From the NCBI GenBank assembly GCA_013298595.1, contig JAAFIG010000016.1, positions 20,047 through 84,046 of the forward strand: DNA of 64,000 bases, in the 5' to 3' direction. The first letter of the stretch is position 1, and the number at the start of each line of letters is the position of its first letter. Position numbers and translations under genes: made by a program. Of this stretch, positions 54,125 through 62,238 are shown piece after piece. The stretch is from Deinococcales bacterium (lineage in GTDB: Bacteria; Deinococcota; Deinococci; Deinococcales; JAAFIG01). The notes under the pieces were generated by a model that worked only from the letters and a program-made list of their open reading frames with translations, searched no databases and was not told the DNA's origin.

Positions 54125-55732
54125 ATGTTGGCACTCTTAAAAGACAATCCCTTACTGGTGCTTTTTCTCGTCTCGAGCCTAGGTTTTTTGCTGGGGCGGG
54201 TAAAAATCGCGGGGTTCTCTTTGGGAATTGCCGCTGTTTTATTTGTGGGTTTGGCTTTTGGCAGTTTGGATGCCGAATTAAAACTCCCTGAAATTGTGCA
54301 ACGCCTTGGTTTGGTGTTGTTTGTGTACACGATAGGACTCTCGAGTGGTACGGGATTTTTTCGTAGCCTAGGGCAGCGTGGCTTGCGTGATAACGCCTTG
54401 GTGCTGGGTGTACTTGTGCTGGCAGTGCTTTTCTTGGGTGTGTTGCGTCGTGTGTTGAATCTCGAGCCGAGTTTAATCGCTGGGGTATTCGCGGGTGCGC
54501 TGACCAATACACCAGCTCTGGCAGGGGTTCTCGAGGCACTCAAAGGCTCGAGTAGCGAGTCTCTTCCTGTACTTGGTTATAGCGTGACATACCCGATGGG
54601 TGTGATTGCTATGTTGCTTTGCATTGGAGTCCTCGAGCGATTCTGGAAAGTAGACATGAAACTCGAATCCGCTCGAGTTGCTGGTTTTGCAGCCACAGGC
54701 TTAAAAAGTGTTTCGGTTCTTGTGAATAAGCCAGAAGTCATCGGTCTATCTGTGGTCAAATTAGCACAAACGGAAAAGTGGAAAGTGCTTTTTGCACGGC
54801 ATCGGCGTGGGGAAATTGAAACACTGGTTTGCCCCGAAACGCAACTAGAACTGGGCGATGTGATTACCCTAATTGGTTCAGAAAAAGCCGTTTCGGACAG
54901 TATTGCTAGGCTTGGTGAGGCAATTCCAACCACTTTAGAATTAAACCGCAGCCATTTTGATTACCGCAGAATTTTTGTTTCAAACCAAAAAATTGCAGGA
55001 CGCAGCTTACTCGAGTTGCAATTACCACAGCGTTTTGGTGTGCTAATCACTCGAGTCCGCCGAGGTGATACCGAATTCTTACCCAACAAAGACACGGTTC
55101 TTGAGCTTGGAGACCGTGTAAGGGTTGTTTGTGCGCCAGAGCAAATGAATACCATCTCGAGTTACCTTGGCGATTCGTACCAGCACTTATCTGAAATTGA
55201 TGTCCTCAGTTTTGGATTAGGAATTGCACTTGGATTACTGCTCGGAAGTCTAAAGATTCCTCTGCCAAACGGTGGTCACTTTGAACTTGGCATTGCAGGT
55301 GGCACACTGATTGTTGGTTTATTGCTTGGCTGGAAAGAACGTTTTTTGGGTGTGTTATGGCAAATTCCGTACAGTGCTAACCTGACCTTACGCCAAATTG
55401 GAATTGTGCTTTTTCTAGCAGGAGTAGGCACACGAAGCGGTTTTGCTTTTGGACAAACCGTATTCTCGAGCCTTGGGCTAACCCTTTTTTTACTTGGAGC
55501 AATGGTCACAAGTGTTGTCGCAATTACGCTGCTCTTTTTAACGCATAAGCTCTTTCGTATTCCATTTCCAATTGCGATTGGAATGCTGGCAGGGCTGCAA
55601 ACCCAACCTGCGGTACTTGCCTTTGCCACCGAACGAAGCGGTAATGACTTACCCAATCAGGGATACGCCACGGTGTACCCAATGGCAATGATTGCCAAGA
55701 TACTCCTCGCGCAATTGCTGCTGACACTGTAA
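54125..55732 (+). CDS. AAE-type transporter (aspartate:alanine exchanger family) with two TrkA-C domains
   Basis: About 535 residues. Two blocks of five to six membrane spans (residues 1-165 and 365-535) each carry the YidE/YbjL duplication motif: VYTIGLSSGTGFF with TNTPALAGVLEAL in the first, FLAGVGTRSGF with TQPAVLAFA in the second. Both end in a V-x-YPMA/G segment (VTYPMGVIAM, TVYPMAMIAKI). Between them two TrkA-C ligand-binding domains include LELGDVITLIG and LELGDRVRVVC. The substrate is probably an anionic amino acid or dicarboxylate, by family. ATG 54125 has GAGG upstream; ATG 54095 is in frame. Confidence 0.8.
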   Translation: MLALLKDNPLLVLFLVSSLGFLLGRVKIAGFSLGIAAVLFVGLAFGSLDAELKLPEIVQRLGLVLFVYTIGLSSGTGFFRSLGQRGLRDNALVLGVLVLAVLFLGVLRRVLNLEPSLIAGVFAGALTNTPALAGVLEALKGSSSESLPVLGYSVTYPMGVIAMLLCIGVLERFWKVDMKLESARVAGFAATGLKSVSVLVNKPEVIGLSVVKLAQTEKWKVLFARHRRGEIETLVCPETQLELGDVITLIGSEKAVSDSIARLGEAIPTTLELNRSHFDYRRIFVSNQKIAGRSLLELQLPQRFGVLITRVRRGDTEFLPNKDTVLELGDRVRVVCAPEQMNTISSYLGDSYQHLSEIDVLSFGLGIALGLLLGSLKIPLPNGGHFELGIAGGTLIVGLLLGWKERFLGVLWQIPYSANLTLRQIGIVLFLAGVGTRSGFAFGQTVFSSLGLTLFLLGAMVTSVVAITLLFLTHKLFRIPFPIAIGMLAGLQTQPAVLAFATERSGNDLPNQGYATVYPMAMIAKILLAQLLLTL

Positions 55733-55744
55733 TGCCGTGGTAAT
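55727..55744 (+). promoter_or_regulatory. 11-bp-period direct repeat before the universal stress gene
   Basis: CTGTAAT (55727-55733), GCCG, TGGTAAT (55738-55744). It overlaps the transporter stop codon and lies 32 nt before ATG 55777. Confidence 0.6.
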
Positions 55745-55776
55745 GCCGTTGCAGCAAACTCGAGACAGGAGGAACT

Positions 55777-56241
55777 ATGATTTTAGTCGCCCTAGACGGA
55801 ACTCAAGGCAGTTGGAATGCTCTGGATCAAGCTATTGCTGTTTCAACCAATCCACTCGAACTTTGGTATTTGGTTCATGTCATTCCAGACCCAATGCCAC
55901 TCCATGCACGTTGGTTCGCCCCTGCCATGCACCAAGAAATCGAACTACAACGCCGAACATCGAATCGGCTTGGGATGCAAATCCTCGAGACTGGCAAACA
56001 ACGCATCCAAGCTAAACTCGGGATTCACACCCAAATACAAACCAGGCTCGAAGAAGCCTACGACCGCAGTGTTGGGCAGACCTTAGCCAGAATCATCAAA
56101 GATGAACAGCCGCATTTGGTTGTGCTTGGCGCTCATGGTGAACATCCCGAAATCAATGATCTTGGGCGCACGGCTGCATGGGTAGCACAACACGAGAAGA
56201 ACAACACACTGATTGTGCATCGAATAGGAGAACAGGTATGA
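55777..56241 (+). CDS. universal stress protein (UspA family)
   Basis: 154 residues. ILVALDGTQGSWNALDQAI opens the fold, and HLVVLGAHGEH with LGRTAAWVAQHEKNNTLIVH gives the G-x-H-G and terminal ATP-site segments; the usual G-2x-G-9x-G(S/T) motif is altered, so nucleotide binding is uncertain. AGGAGG precedes the ATG. It heads an operon: its stop overlaps the start of the DsbA-like gene, and the CBS gene follows. A TGGTAAT repeat lies upstream. Confidence 0.8.
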   Translation: MILVALDGTQGSWNALDQAIAVSTNPLELWYLVHVIPDPMPLHARWFAPAMHQEIELQRRTSNRLGMQILETGKQRIQAKLGIHTQIQTRLEEAYDRSVGQTLARIIKDEQPHLVVLGAHGEHPEINDLGRTAAWVAQHEKNNTLIVHRIGEQV

Positions 56242-56948
56242 ATGTCAAGGTTTTCGTTTCAGTGCTGGTAGTAATAGCTGTACTTGGCGTTGGGATTGTG
56301 ATGCTGAACTTGCGTCCAAGCTCGAGCAACATCACTTCTGGCAGCAAAACTGTAATGTATATCAGCGGTGGTATTAACCGCACGGTGAGCCTTCGTAAGG
56401 TTACTGTTGATGCCTTTGTTGGCGCTCGGTTTATCAGTGGCAAGACAGATGCACCTAACACCATTGTCGAGTTCTCGGATTACCAATGCCCTGCTTGTGC
56501 CATGTTTGCCACGCAAATCCAACCTGAATTCAAAACACGATTACTCGAGACAGGCAAGGTTCGTTTTGCGTACCGAGATTTTCCATTGCCACAGCATCAG
56601 AATGCAAAAATCACTGCGGTAGCCGCTGCTTGCGCCAATCTACAAGGTCGGTTTGAACCGATGAACCAAATCTTATTTCGCGCTCAGAACCAGTGGGACA
56701 GCTTAAGTCCAAATCTTGCCAAAGAAAAATTAAAAGAACTAGCCACCAATACTGGTGTGAACCAAAAAGAATTTGCAACCTGTCTCTCGAGCCAACAATT
56801 TGATGCTGCCATCGAAGCTGACCAAGCGGCTGGTAACGCGGTGCAACTCGAGGCAACACCATCGTTTGTGGTCAATGGTTACTTGGTCAGTGGTGCAATA
56901 CCCATCGAGGCATTTGAAGCCATCATCCGTGCAACAAATAACCCATAA
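56238..56948 (+). CDS. DsbA-like membrane-anchored thiol oxidoreductase
   Basis: About 236 residues. One N-terminal span (VFVSVLVVIAVLGVGIVML) anchors it with the domain outside. FSDYQCPACAMF carries the C-x-x-C active site, and QLEATPSFVVNGYLVSGAI has the cis-Pro loop typical of DsbA/Thioredoxin_4 proteins. It probably makes or reshuffles disulfides in envelope proteins. The start at 56238 overlaps the Usp stop as ATGA; a longer frame upstream overlaps Usp and is rejected. Confidence 0.85.
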   Translation: MNVKVFVSVLVVIAVLGVGIVMLNLRPSSSNITSGSKTVMYISGGINRTVSLRKVTVDAFVGARFISGKTDAPNTIVEFSDYQCPACAMFATQIQPEFKTRLLETGKVRFAYRDFPLPQHQNAKITAVAAACANLQGRFEPMNQILFRAQNQWDSLSPNLAKEKLKELATNTGVNQKEFATCLSSQQFDAAIEADQAAGNAVQLEATPSFVVNGYLVSGAIPIEAFEAIIRATNNP

Positions 56949-56958
56949 GGAGGATTGT

Positions 56959-57483
56959 ATGACCACGATTCGCAACACTGGCACTCAACTCGAGCGCACC
57001 GATAAGGAATTTGTGCTGCACTTTGAACATGGTAAGCACAACAGCCCACAAACTCCACTGTTAGCCCGTCAAGGAGGCTATATGACCGTTCATGACATCA
57101 TGACTGCCCATGTGATTACCGTAGACAGTCACACTACTCTACCCACAATCCGAGAAATCCTTGCCGAAAATGCTTTTCGCCATGTGCTGGTCAAAGAACA
57201 CAACCGCATTGTTGGTGTGATTACTGACCGTGATATTCGCCGCGCTTTACCATCGGATGCGACCAGCCTTGCCAAATGGGAAATTCCGTATTTGCTCGAG
57301 AAAACCACCGCCAAAGAACTGATGCACAGCCCTGTAATTACGGTTCTCGAGGATGCACCAGTGCAGTATGCGGCTCGAGTCATGCTCGAGGAAGGAATTT
57401 CGTGCTTGCCTGTGCTGTACGGCGATGAGTTGAAGGGAATTGTCACCTCGAGCGATATTCTGCGAGCTGTGGCGCAAAGCTAA
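56959..57483 (+). CDS. CBS-pair domain protein
   Basis: 174 residues from ATG 56959 (AGGAGG 7 nt upstream). Residues 42-174 are two CBS domains: VHDIMTAHVITVDSHTTL...GVITDRDIRRAL and AKELMHSPVITVLEDAPV...GIVTSSDILRAV. They bind adenine nucleotides and usually act as energy sensors. A second ATG at 57082, at the first CBS domain, has its own AAGGAGG, so a short 133-residue form is likely also made. The 41-residue head is polar and unassigned. It is the third gene of the Usp operon. Confidence 0.82.
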   Translation: MTTIRNTGTQLERTDKEFVLHFEHGKHNSPQTPLLARQGGYMTVHDIMTAHVITVDSHTTLPTIREILAENAFRHVLVKEHNRIVGVITDRDIRRALPSDATSLAKWEIPYLLEKTTAKELMHSPVITVLEDAPVQYAARVMLEEGISCLPVLYGDELKGIVTSSDILRAVAQS

Positions 57484-57510
57484 GGCAGTTCATTGCTCGG
57501 CTCGAGAAGC

Positions 57511-57533
57511 AAAAACCCCGCCATTGCTGACGG
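57511..57533 (-). terminator. intrinsic terminator with GCAA tetraloop
   Basis: On the minus strand CCGTCA, GCAA, TGGCGG then GGTTTTT. It ends the minus-strand transcript that would encode the small membrane peptide. Confidence 0.6.
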
Positions 57534-57842
57534 AGCGTAGCTTCTCTTGGTTTTCAGGTTACTTGAGGACGCTCATGATTAAGGCAATCAAGCCTGTTAT
57601 CAGTGTCACAATGGCTGCCCAGAATTGCGCTTCTTGAGTCACCGTTTTACGGGTTTTTCTTTGGTGCTTGGCGGTGAAACCTTGCGGTTTTTGCCGTTTT
57701 CTGTTACGCTTTTTGTGTGGTATTACAAACACCTCCTTTCACGGAGGCAATTACCCGCACCCTCTTTCTCAGGGTGCGGGTTTCTCCGTTAGGATAATTC
57801 CGACCCATCGGGGTCAAACCATCAACCCAGAGAAGCTACGCT
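57534..57842 (-). ncRNA. candidate type I toxin-like mRNA with complementary ends
   Basis: AGCGTAGCTTCTCTTGGTT (57534-57552) and AACCCAGAGAAGCTACGCT (57824-57842) are inverted with one mismatch. On the minus strand a TATGCT box at 57851-57846 puts the RNA start next to the 57842 arm, and the terminator abuts the 57534 arm. The RNA's first and last bases would pair, as in Hok- and AapA-type toxin mRNAs. Between them are hairpins GACCC/GGGTC, an 11-bp stem at 57753-57781, and CCTCC/GGAGG at 57732-57747 that hides the Shine-Dalgarno. A small transposable element with terminal inverted repeats is the alternative; no target duplication is visible. Confidence 0.4.
57559..57732 (-). CDS. 57-residue basic peptide with C-terminal membrane helix, possible toxin
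   Basis: The frame runs from GTG 57732 through MFVIPHKKRNRKRQKPQ to a membrane segment FWAAIVTLITGLIALIMSVL just before the stop. The first 30 residues are very basic. AAAGGAGG sits right at the start but its best-spaced codon is an ATA four codons on... the true start is therefore uncertain. The ending, T-Q-E-A then a hydrophobic helix and Lys, is like small holin-like type I toxins. CCTCC at 57743-57747 on the mRNA can pair with the Shine-Dalgarno. Confidence 0.4.
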   Translation of the reverse strand: MFVIPHKKRNRKRQKPQGFTAKHQRKTRKTVTQEAQFWAAIVTLITGLIALIMSVLK

Positions 57843-57954
57843 GTGAGCATAACATGGTAATATTTGGTTTGAGAAGTGCGTTGGCTTGAGCCTCTGGTGG
57901 TTGAAATTTCAAAGAAGTCTCGAAAAGCACCAATGCGATTACAAAAAAGTCTGC

Positions 57955-59853
57955 TTAAACTTTCCAAGCCAGCAGCCTTAACCCAACCAGACACACAAAA
58001 ACCGTACCACCTTCATGCGCCACAACTGCTAATGGAAGCGGCACATTGCCAATCAGCGTCAAAATCCCCATCACCGCAATCACAGACAAAGCAAAACCCA
58101 AATTAAAACGCACTGTTTTTGCCGTGGCTCGAGCCAAAACAATGGCATTGCTCAGTTTGCCCAAATCAGATTTCATTAGTACTACATCGGCACTCTCGAG
58201 GGCAACATCCGAGCCACTGCCCATGGCAATGCCAAGGTCAGCCGATGCCAGCGCGGGTGCGTCGTTGATGCCATCACCAATCATGGCAATAGGAGCAGAT
58301 TTTCGTAAGTCTGCAATCACTTCGAGTTTATTTTCGGGCAATAATTCAGCTCGAGTTTCAAGAATGCCTAGGCTGTGGGCAATTTTATCCGCCACGATTT
58401 TTCGGTCTCCTGTCAGCATGACTAAGCGCAACCCTTCTTTTTGCAAGCGCTCGAGGGCGGTTTTGGCTTGGATGCGTGGCGTGTCGGACACAGCAAAAAT
58501 GGCGATGGCTCGAGTGGAAGCGCCAAGAATCATGGTGGTGAAGCCTTGCTGCTCGAGTTCCACAAGTTGATTCTCGAGAACATCTGAAGAAATATAGGCG
58601 GCAGCCATTGCACGATTGCCAATCCAAATTTCTTGTTGCTCGAGAATAGCGACAAAGCCCTTACCCTTGATGGCTTGCGGATTTTGCAGCTCGAGCATCG
58701 CACCGTCATACGCTGCAACAATCGCTTTGGCGACAGGGTGTTCACTGTTCTTCTCTAAACTGGCAGCCAATTGTAAAGCTGTTTCCTCATTCCCCTCGAG
58801 TGCAATGATCTTTTGCAGTTTCATTTTCCCTTCAGTCAGTGTGCCAGTCTTATCAAATGCCAGTATTTTGATTTTGGACAGCGCCTCGAGTGCCGCACCG
58901 CTTTTGAATAACACCCCACCCCTTGCGGCGGCTGCCATTGCTGAGAGCATCGCGGCAGGCGTGGCAATCACCACAGCACATGGACTGACTGCCACCAAGA
59001 AGGTCATGGCTTTGTACCACGCGGCGTTTAGCTCGAGAAGAAAAGCAAAATGAGCAATCAAAAAAACAGTGGGCAAGGACAGCAGCACCAACAGCGTGTA
59101 ACGCCCCTCGAACCGATCAGCAAAGAGTTCAGTTTGGCTTTTTTGAGCTTGGGCATTTTCGACTAAGGCAATCAGTTGAGCGAGGGTACTGTCACCTGCC
59201 CCATGCGTGACCCGCACCAGCAGTACACCAGAATCGTTGTGCGTGCCGCTTCGTACAGCGTCACCCACGGTTTTATCCACGGGGACACTTTCGCCCGTCA
59301 CCGCGCTTTCATTGACGCTCGAGAAACCCTCGAGAATCAGCCCATCGGCAGCAAAGCGTTCTCCGGGACGTACCAGCAGGGTATCACCGACTTGGACTTC
59401 CTCGAGTTTAACTTGGCGTTCGATACCGCTCGAGTCTCGAACAGTCGCGGTTTCGGGTTTGAGTTGCATTAAGGCTCGAATGGCGCTCGAGGTGCGGTTC
59501 ATTGCCCAGTCTTGCAAGGTGTTTGAAAGGGTAAATAAGAATAAGAGGATTGCGCCATCTTCGGTTGCGCCGACACTGAGCGCACCCAAAGCCGCCACGA
59601 CCATCAGCAAGTCCACATCGAGTTTGCGTTTGGTCAATAAGGTGTGTAAGGCAGACCTTGAAGCTGGTATGCCCCCCGCGAGGTAATTGATGCCAAAACC
59701 AGTCCACTCGAGCCACTGAATTTGTAGGGTTAAACCAAGTACACCAAGCAGCAAACCAAGCAGGGTCAGGGCAGTCATCACAAATGCAAGTTGCAATTCG
59801 GTCAACATGGAATCAAAAGGTTCTCGAGCAGTGCGGGGCAAGGTCTTGGTCAT
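57955..59853 (-). CDS. P1B-4-type heavy-metal-transporting ATPase
   Basis: 632 residues. The phosphorylation motif FDKTGTLTEGK, actuator NESAVTGESVPV, and hinge MIGDGINDAPALASADLGIAMG are intact. The metal-site span has SPCAVVIATPAA and the last span AHEGGTVFVCL; SPC plus HEGGT is the signature of subgroup P1B-4 (CtpD/CoaT/PfeT), exporters of cobalt or ferrous iron. No N-terminal metal-binding domain is present, also typical. AGAGGA precedes the ATG. It lies divergent from sufS, consistent with protecting iron-sulfur assembly from metal excess. One TGGTAAT half-site faces it. Confidence 0.88.
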   Translation of the reverse strand: MTKTLPRTAREPFDSMLTELQLAFVMTALTLLGLLLGVLGLTLQIQWLEWTGFGINYLAGGIPASRSALHTLLTKRKLDVDLLMVVAALGALSVGATEDGAILLFLFTLSNTLQDWAMNRTSSAIRALMQLKPETATVRDSSGIERQVKLEEVQVGDTLLVRPGERFAADGLILEGFSSVNESAVTGESVPVDKTVGDAVRSGTHNDSGVLLVRVTHGAGDSTLAQLIALVENAQAQKSQTELFADRFEGRYTLLVLLSLPTVFLIAHFAFLLELNAAWYKAMTFLVAVSPCAVVIATPAAMLSAMAAAARGGVLFKSGAALEALSKIKILAFDKTGTLTEGKMKLQKIIALEGNEETALQLAASLEKNSEHPVAKAIVAAYDGAMLELQNPQAIKGKGFVAILEQQEIWIGNRAMAAAYISSDVLENQLVELEQQGFTTMILGASTRAIAIFAVSDTPRIQAKTALERLQKEGLRLVMLTGDRKIVADKIAHSLGILETRAELLPENKLEVIADLRKSAPIAMIGDGINDAPALASADLGIAMGSGSDVALESADVVLMKSDLGKLSNAIVLARATAKTVRFNLGFALSVIAVMGILTLIGNVPLPLAVVAHEGGTVFVCLVGLRLLAWKV

Positions 59854-59948
59854 GATGAATTGTCCTCTCTAAATGGGCAAAATGGTTGTGTTGCACATGA
59901 CTTGAGTATTCAAGTCGGATTACTGCAAGCCAACCCTAACCGTGCTGC

Positions 59949-59955
59949 ATTACCA
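59949..59955 (-). promoter_or_regulatory. single TGGTAAT half-site facing the metal ATPase gene
   Basis: TGGTAAT on the minus strand, 95 nt from the ATPase start. No second unit at 11 bp is recognisable, so it is weaker evidence than the paired sites. Confidence 0.35.
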
Positions 59956-59971
59956 CAGCGTTGCTTAGGAT

Positions 59972-59989
59972 TGGTAATGGCTTGGTAAT
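59972..59989 (+). promoter_or_regulatory. 11-bp-period direct repeat TGGTAAT before sufS
   Basis: TGGTAAT (59972-59978), GGCT, TGGTAAT (59983-59989), ending 23 nt before ATG 60013. No Shine-Dalgarno is seen, so this places the repeat over the -35 of a short-leader promoter. Confidence 0.65.
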
Positions 59990-60012
59990 CAAAAAGTGAG
60001 ATTGTCCTACCA

Positions 60013-61233
60013 ATGAAACCCTTTATCTCATCATCAGATTTCCCTTTGCTCGAGCAACCAGTCAACGGTAAGCGCTTGGTATATTTGGATTCGACAGCCA
60101 CAAGCCTCAAACCAAAAGTTGTTCTCGAGGCAATGGACAACTATTACCGCCATGTCGGAGCAAATGTGCATCGGGGCGTGTACAGCCTGAGCAGTCAAGC
60201 CACGGATTTGTATGAAATGGCTCGAGTTTCGGTAGCGCGTTTGATTAGCGCAGCCCAACCCGAGAGCCTTGTTTTTACGCGCAACACCACCGAAGGCATC
60301 AACCTTGTGGCATACGCTTGGGGTTTAAAAAATCTTTTGCCAGATGATGAAATTGTTGTTTCTGAACTCGAGCATCACTCGAATCTTGTGCCGTGGCATT
60401 TGGTGGCTGGGTATCGGGGTGCAAAAGTCAAAGCCATTCGTATGACCACAGATGGTCAACTTGACTTGGAGCATTACGCCAGTCTTTTGCAATCTGGCAA
60501 AGTCAAAATGGTGGCAATTGCCCATGTTTCCAATGCGCTTGGCACAATTCATCCAATTCAAAAGATCGTACAAATGGCGCACCAAGCAGGGGCATTGTGT
60601 TTGGTGGATGGCGCTCAGAGCGTGCCGCATTTACAGGTAGATGTGCAGGATATTGGCGCGGATTTCTATGCTTTCTCCGGTCATAAAATGCTTGCACCAA
60701 CCGGTATTGGTGTGCTGTATGGCAAGCTCGAGGTTCTCAAAGCCATGCCTCCATTCTTGGGTGGCGGTGACATGATAGACCAAGTTTTTCCTGACCACTC
60801 GAGTTACGCCGAGCCGCCCATGCGCTTTGAAGCTGGCACACCCGCCATTGCCGAAGCAATCGGGCTGGGCGCGGCTGCCGAATACCTGATGGATTTAGGT
60901 ATGGCTCGAGTTCAAGCCCATGAGCAAGCACTGACGGTGTATGCGCTCGAGCAATTGGATCAATTCGAGGGTGTGACCACCTACGGCACACGAGGAGCAA
61001 ACCGGAGTGCAGTAATTGCTTTTAATCTCGAGAATGTTCACCCGCATGATGTCGCCACGTTCTTAGATGCAGAAGGGATTTGTGTTCGGGCTGGGCATCA
61101 TTGCGCCCAACCTGCCATGCGAGCCTTGGGGGTGCAATCCACTGCTCGAGCCAGTTTTGGGATTTACAACACCAAAGAAGATGTAGATGCGTTGGTGGAA
61201 TCCCTAAAACACTGCATCAAATTTTTTCAGTAG
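60013..61233 (+). CDS. sufS: cysteine desulfurase SufS
   Basis: 406 residues, class V aminotransferase fold, group II desulfurase. YLDSTATSLKP opens the protein, SELEHHSNLVPW is the PLP-stacking His region, and FSGHKMLAPTGIGVLYG holds the PLP lysine. CVRAGHHCAQPAMRALG holds the catalytic Cys that carries persulfide. It supplies sulfur for iron-sulfur clusters, passing it to SufU, whose gene converges on it with a 17-nt overlap. It is monocistronic behind a TGGTAAT repeat, unlike the usual sufCBDSU operon. Confidence 0.95.
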   Translation: MKPFISSSDFPLLEQPVNGKRLVYLDSTATSLKPKVVLEAMDNYYRHVGANVHRGVYSLSSQATDLYEMARVSVARLISAAQPESLVFTRNTTEGINLVAYAWGLKNLLPDDEIVVSELEHHSNLVPWHLVAGYRGAKVKAIRMTTDGQLDLEHYASLLQSGKVKMVAIAHVSNALGTIHPIQKIVQMAHQAGALCLVDGAQSVPHLQVDVQDIGADFYAFSGHKMLAPTGIGVLYGKLEVLKAMPPFLGGGDMIDQVFPDHSSYAEPPMRFEAGTPAIAEAIGLGAAAEYLMDLGMARVQAHEQALTVYALEQLDQFEGVTTYGTRGANRSAVIAFNLENVHPHDVATFLDAEGICVRAGHHCAQPAMRALGVQSTARASFGIYNTKEDVDALVESLKHCIKFFQ

Positions 61234-61642
61234 GTTCGAGCATGACTTTCAAAGTCTGCCATGCCAGCGAAGCACACTTGACTCGAGCGTGAAGTTTCGC
61301 CACGCCTCGCAGTGCGGCAGCATCGCCGAGCGATTCGGCAGGAGTTTCGCCTTTCATCATCGTGTGAAAATCCTTGGTTAGCTCGAGTGCAGTCCCCACC
61401 GTTTGCCCCTCGAGCAGCACTGTCATCAACGAAGCACTGGCTTGTGAAATGGCGCAGCCAACGCCCGTAAATTTAGCTTTGACAATGATTCCCGCTTCGA
61501 TTCTCAGGTGTAGCTCGAGTTCATCGCCGCAACTTGGGTTGTGTCCCCTTTGGTACATGGTGGCATTCTCGAGTTCACCTTTGTTGCGTGGGTGTTGTGA
61601 ATGCTCGAGGATCACTTGGCGGTAAATATCGGTGAGGTTCAC
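61217..61642 (-). CDS. sufU: SufU-type sulfur acceptor/iron-sulfur assembly protein
   Basis: About 141 residues. NPSCGDELELHL, GVGCAISQASASLM and RVKCASLAWQ provide the three conserved Cys, with the Asp in CGD, that bind zinc and accept sulfur from SufS. The start is GTG 61642 (MNLTDIYRQVILEHS), fixed by TACACT 6 nt upstream; a longer open frame upstream is not supported. Its 3' end overlaps the sufS 3' end by 17 nt on the opposite strand. Confidence 0.93.
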   Translation of the reverse strand: MNLTDIYRQVILEHSQHPRNKGELENATMYQRGHNPSCGDELELHLRIEAGIIVKAKFTGVGCAISQASASLMTVLLEGQTVGTALELTKDFHTMMKGETPAESLGDAAALRGVAKLHARVKCASLAWQTLKVMLEPTEKI

Positions 61643-61648
61643 GTTACT

Positions 61649-61654
61649 AGTGTA
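61649..61654 (-). promoter_or_regulatory. -10 box TACACT before sufU
   Basis: TACACT on the minus strand is 6 nt before GTG 61642 with no Shine-Dalgarno. Confidence 0.55.
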
Positions 61655-61663
61655 GCAAATGTT

Positions 61664-61681
61664 TGGTAATGCCTTGGTAAC
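61664..61681 (+). promoter_or_regulatory. 11-bp-period direct repeat between sufU and the membrane gene
   Basis: TGGTAAT (61664-61670), GCCT, TGGTAAC (61675-61681). The orientation points to the plus-strand gene at 61768. It is 21 nt upstream of the sufU start and could also affect that promoter. Confidence 0.6.
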
Positions 61682-61767
61682 TTCTGCCTGTGAAACTGAT
61701 TCATCTTGCTCGAGGCGGAGGTACACGTATGAAGAATCGGTTTGTGACAGCTTATCAAAGGAGATAT

Positions 61768-62148
61768 ATGAATACTTGGCGAATCATGTTGGCAGTCATC
61801 ATCGTGCTGCATGGCTTAGTCCACATCATGGGTGTGGTGTCGTACTTAAAATTAGGCGAAGTGCAAGGTTTACCTTACAAAACCACGGTACTGGACGGAC
61901 GTGTCAACCTTGGTAATAGTGGTATTGGTGTGTACGGCGCACTTTGGGGTGTGGCTGCACTTGGGTTTATTGCTGCTGCCATCGGCATACTTCTCAACTC
62001 GAGTTGGTACTTGCCACTGCTGACTGTTGCAACTGTGTTCTCGTTGCTTCTGACGGTTTTGGACTTCAATGTGGCAATGGCAGGTGTTGTTGTCAATACT
62101 GCCTTGCTGATTTTGGTTTGGATCGCCCCACGTTTCTCGAGTTCGTAA
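61768..62148 (+). CDS. small four-span membrane protein, unknown
   Basis: About 126 residues with four hydrophobic segments (IMLAVIIVLHGLVHIMGVV, IGVYGALWGVAALGFIAAAIG, YLPLLTVATVFSLLLTVL, AGVVVNTALLILVWIA). Between the first two is a short loop, KLGEVQGLPYKTTVLDG. HGLVH near the first span could bind metal or heme. ATG 61768 has AAAGGAG upstream. An in-frame ATG at 61729 with GGAGG also exists and would add 13 residues. No named family recognised. Its context is the TGGTAAT-controlled block. Confidence 0.6.
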   Translation: MNTWRIMLAVIIVLHGLVHIMGVVSYLKLGEVQGLPYKTTVLDGRVNLGNSGIGVYGALWGVAALGFIAAAIGILLNSSWYLPLLTVATVFSLLLTVLDFNVAMAGVVVNTALLILVWIAPRFSSS

Positions 62149-62198
62149 ACGCATCAAGTACAACACTTGAGCCGTCAAAAATCACCATAGGCTCGGAT

Positions 62199-62216
62199 TG
62201 GTAATGCTCTGGTAAT
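62199..62216 (+). promoter_or_regulatory. 11-bp-period direct repeat TGGTAAT before the 62239 gene
   Basis: TGGTAAT (62199-62205), GCTC, TGGTAAT (62210-62216), 22 nt before ATG 62239. An AATACT at 62230-62235 could be the -10, so the repeat would cover the -35. Confidence 0.65.
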
Positions 62217-62238
62217 TGATAAGCACAAAAATACTGGT

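Noticed and set aside
57534-57842. Plain transposable element (MITE) reading of the 19-bp inverted repeat
   Set aside because: No target-site duplication is visible, and promoter, terminator and Shine-Dalgarno hairpin fit an mRNA better; kept only as an alternative.
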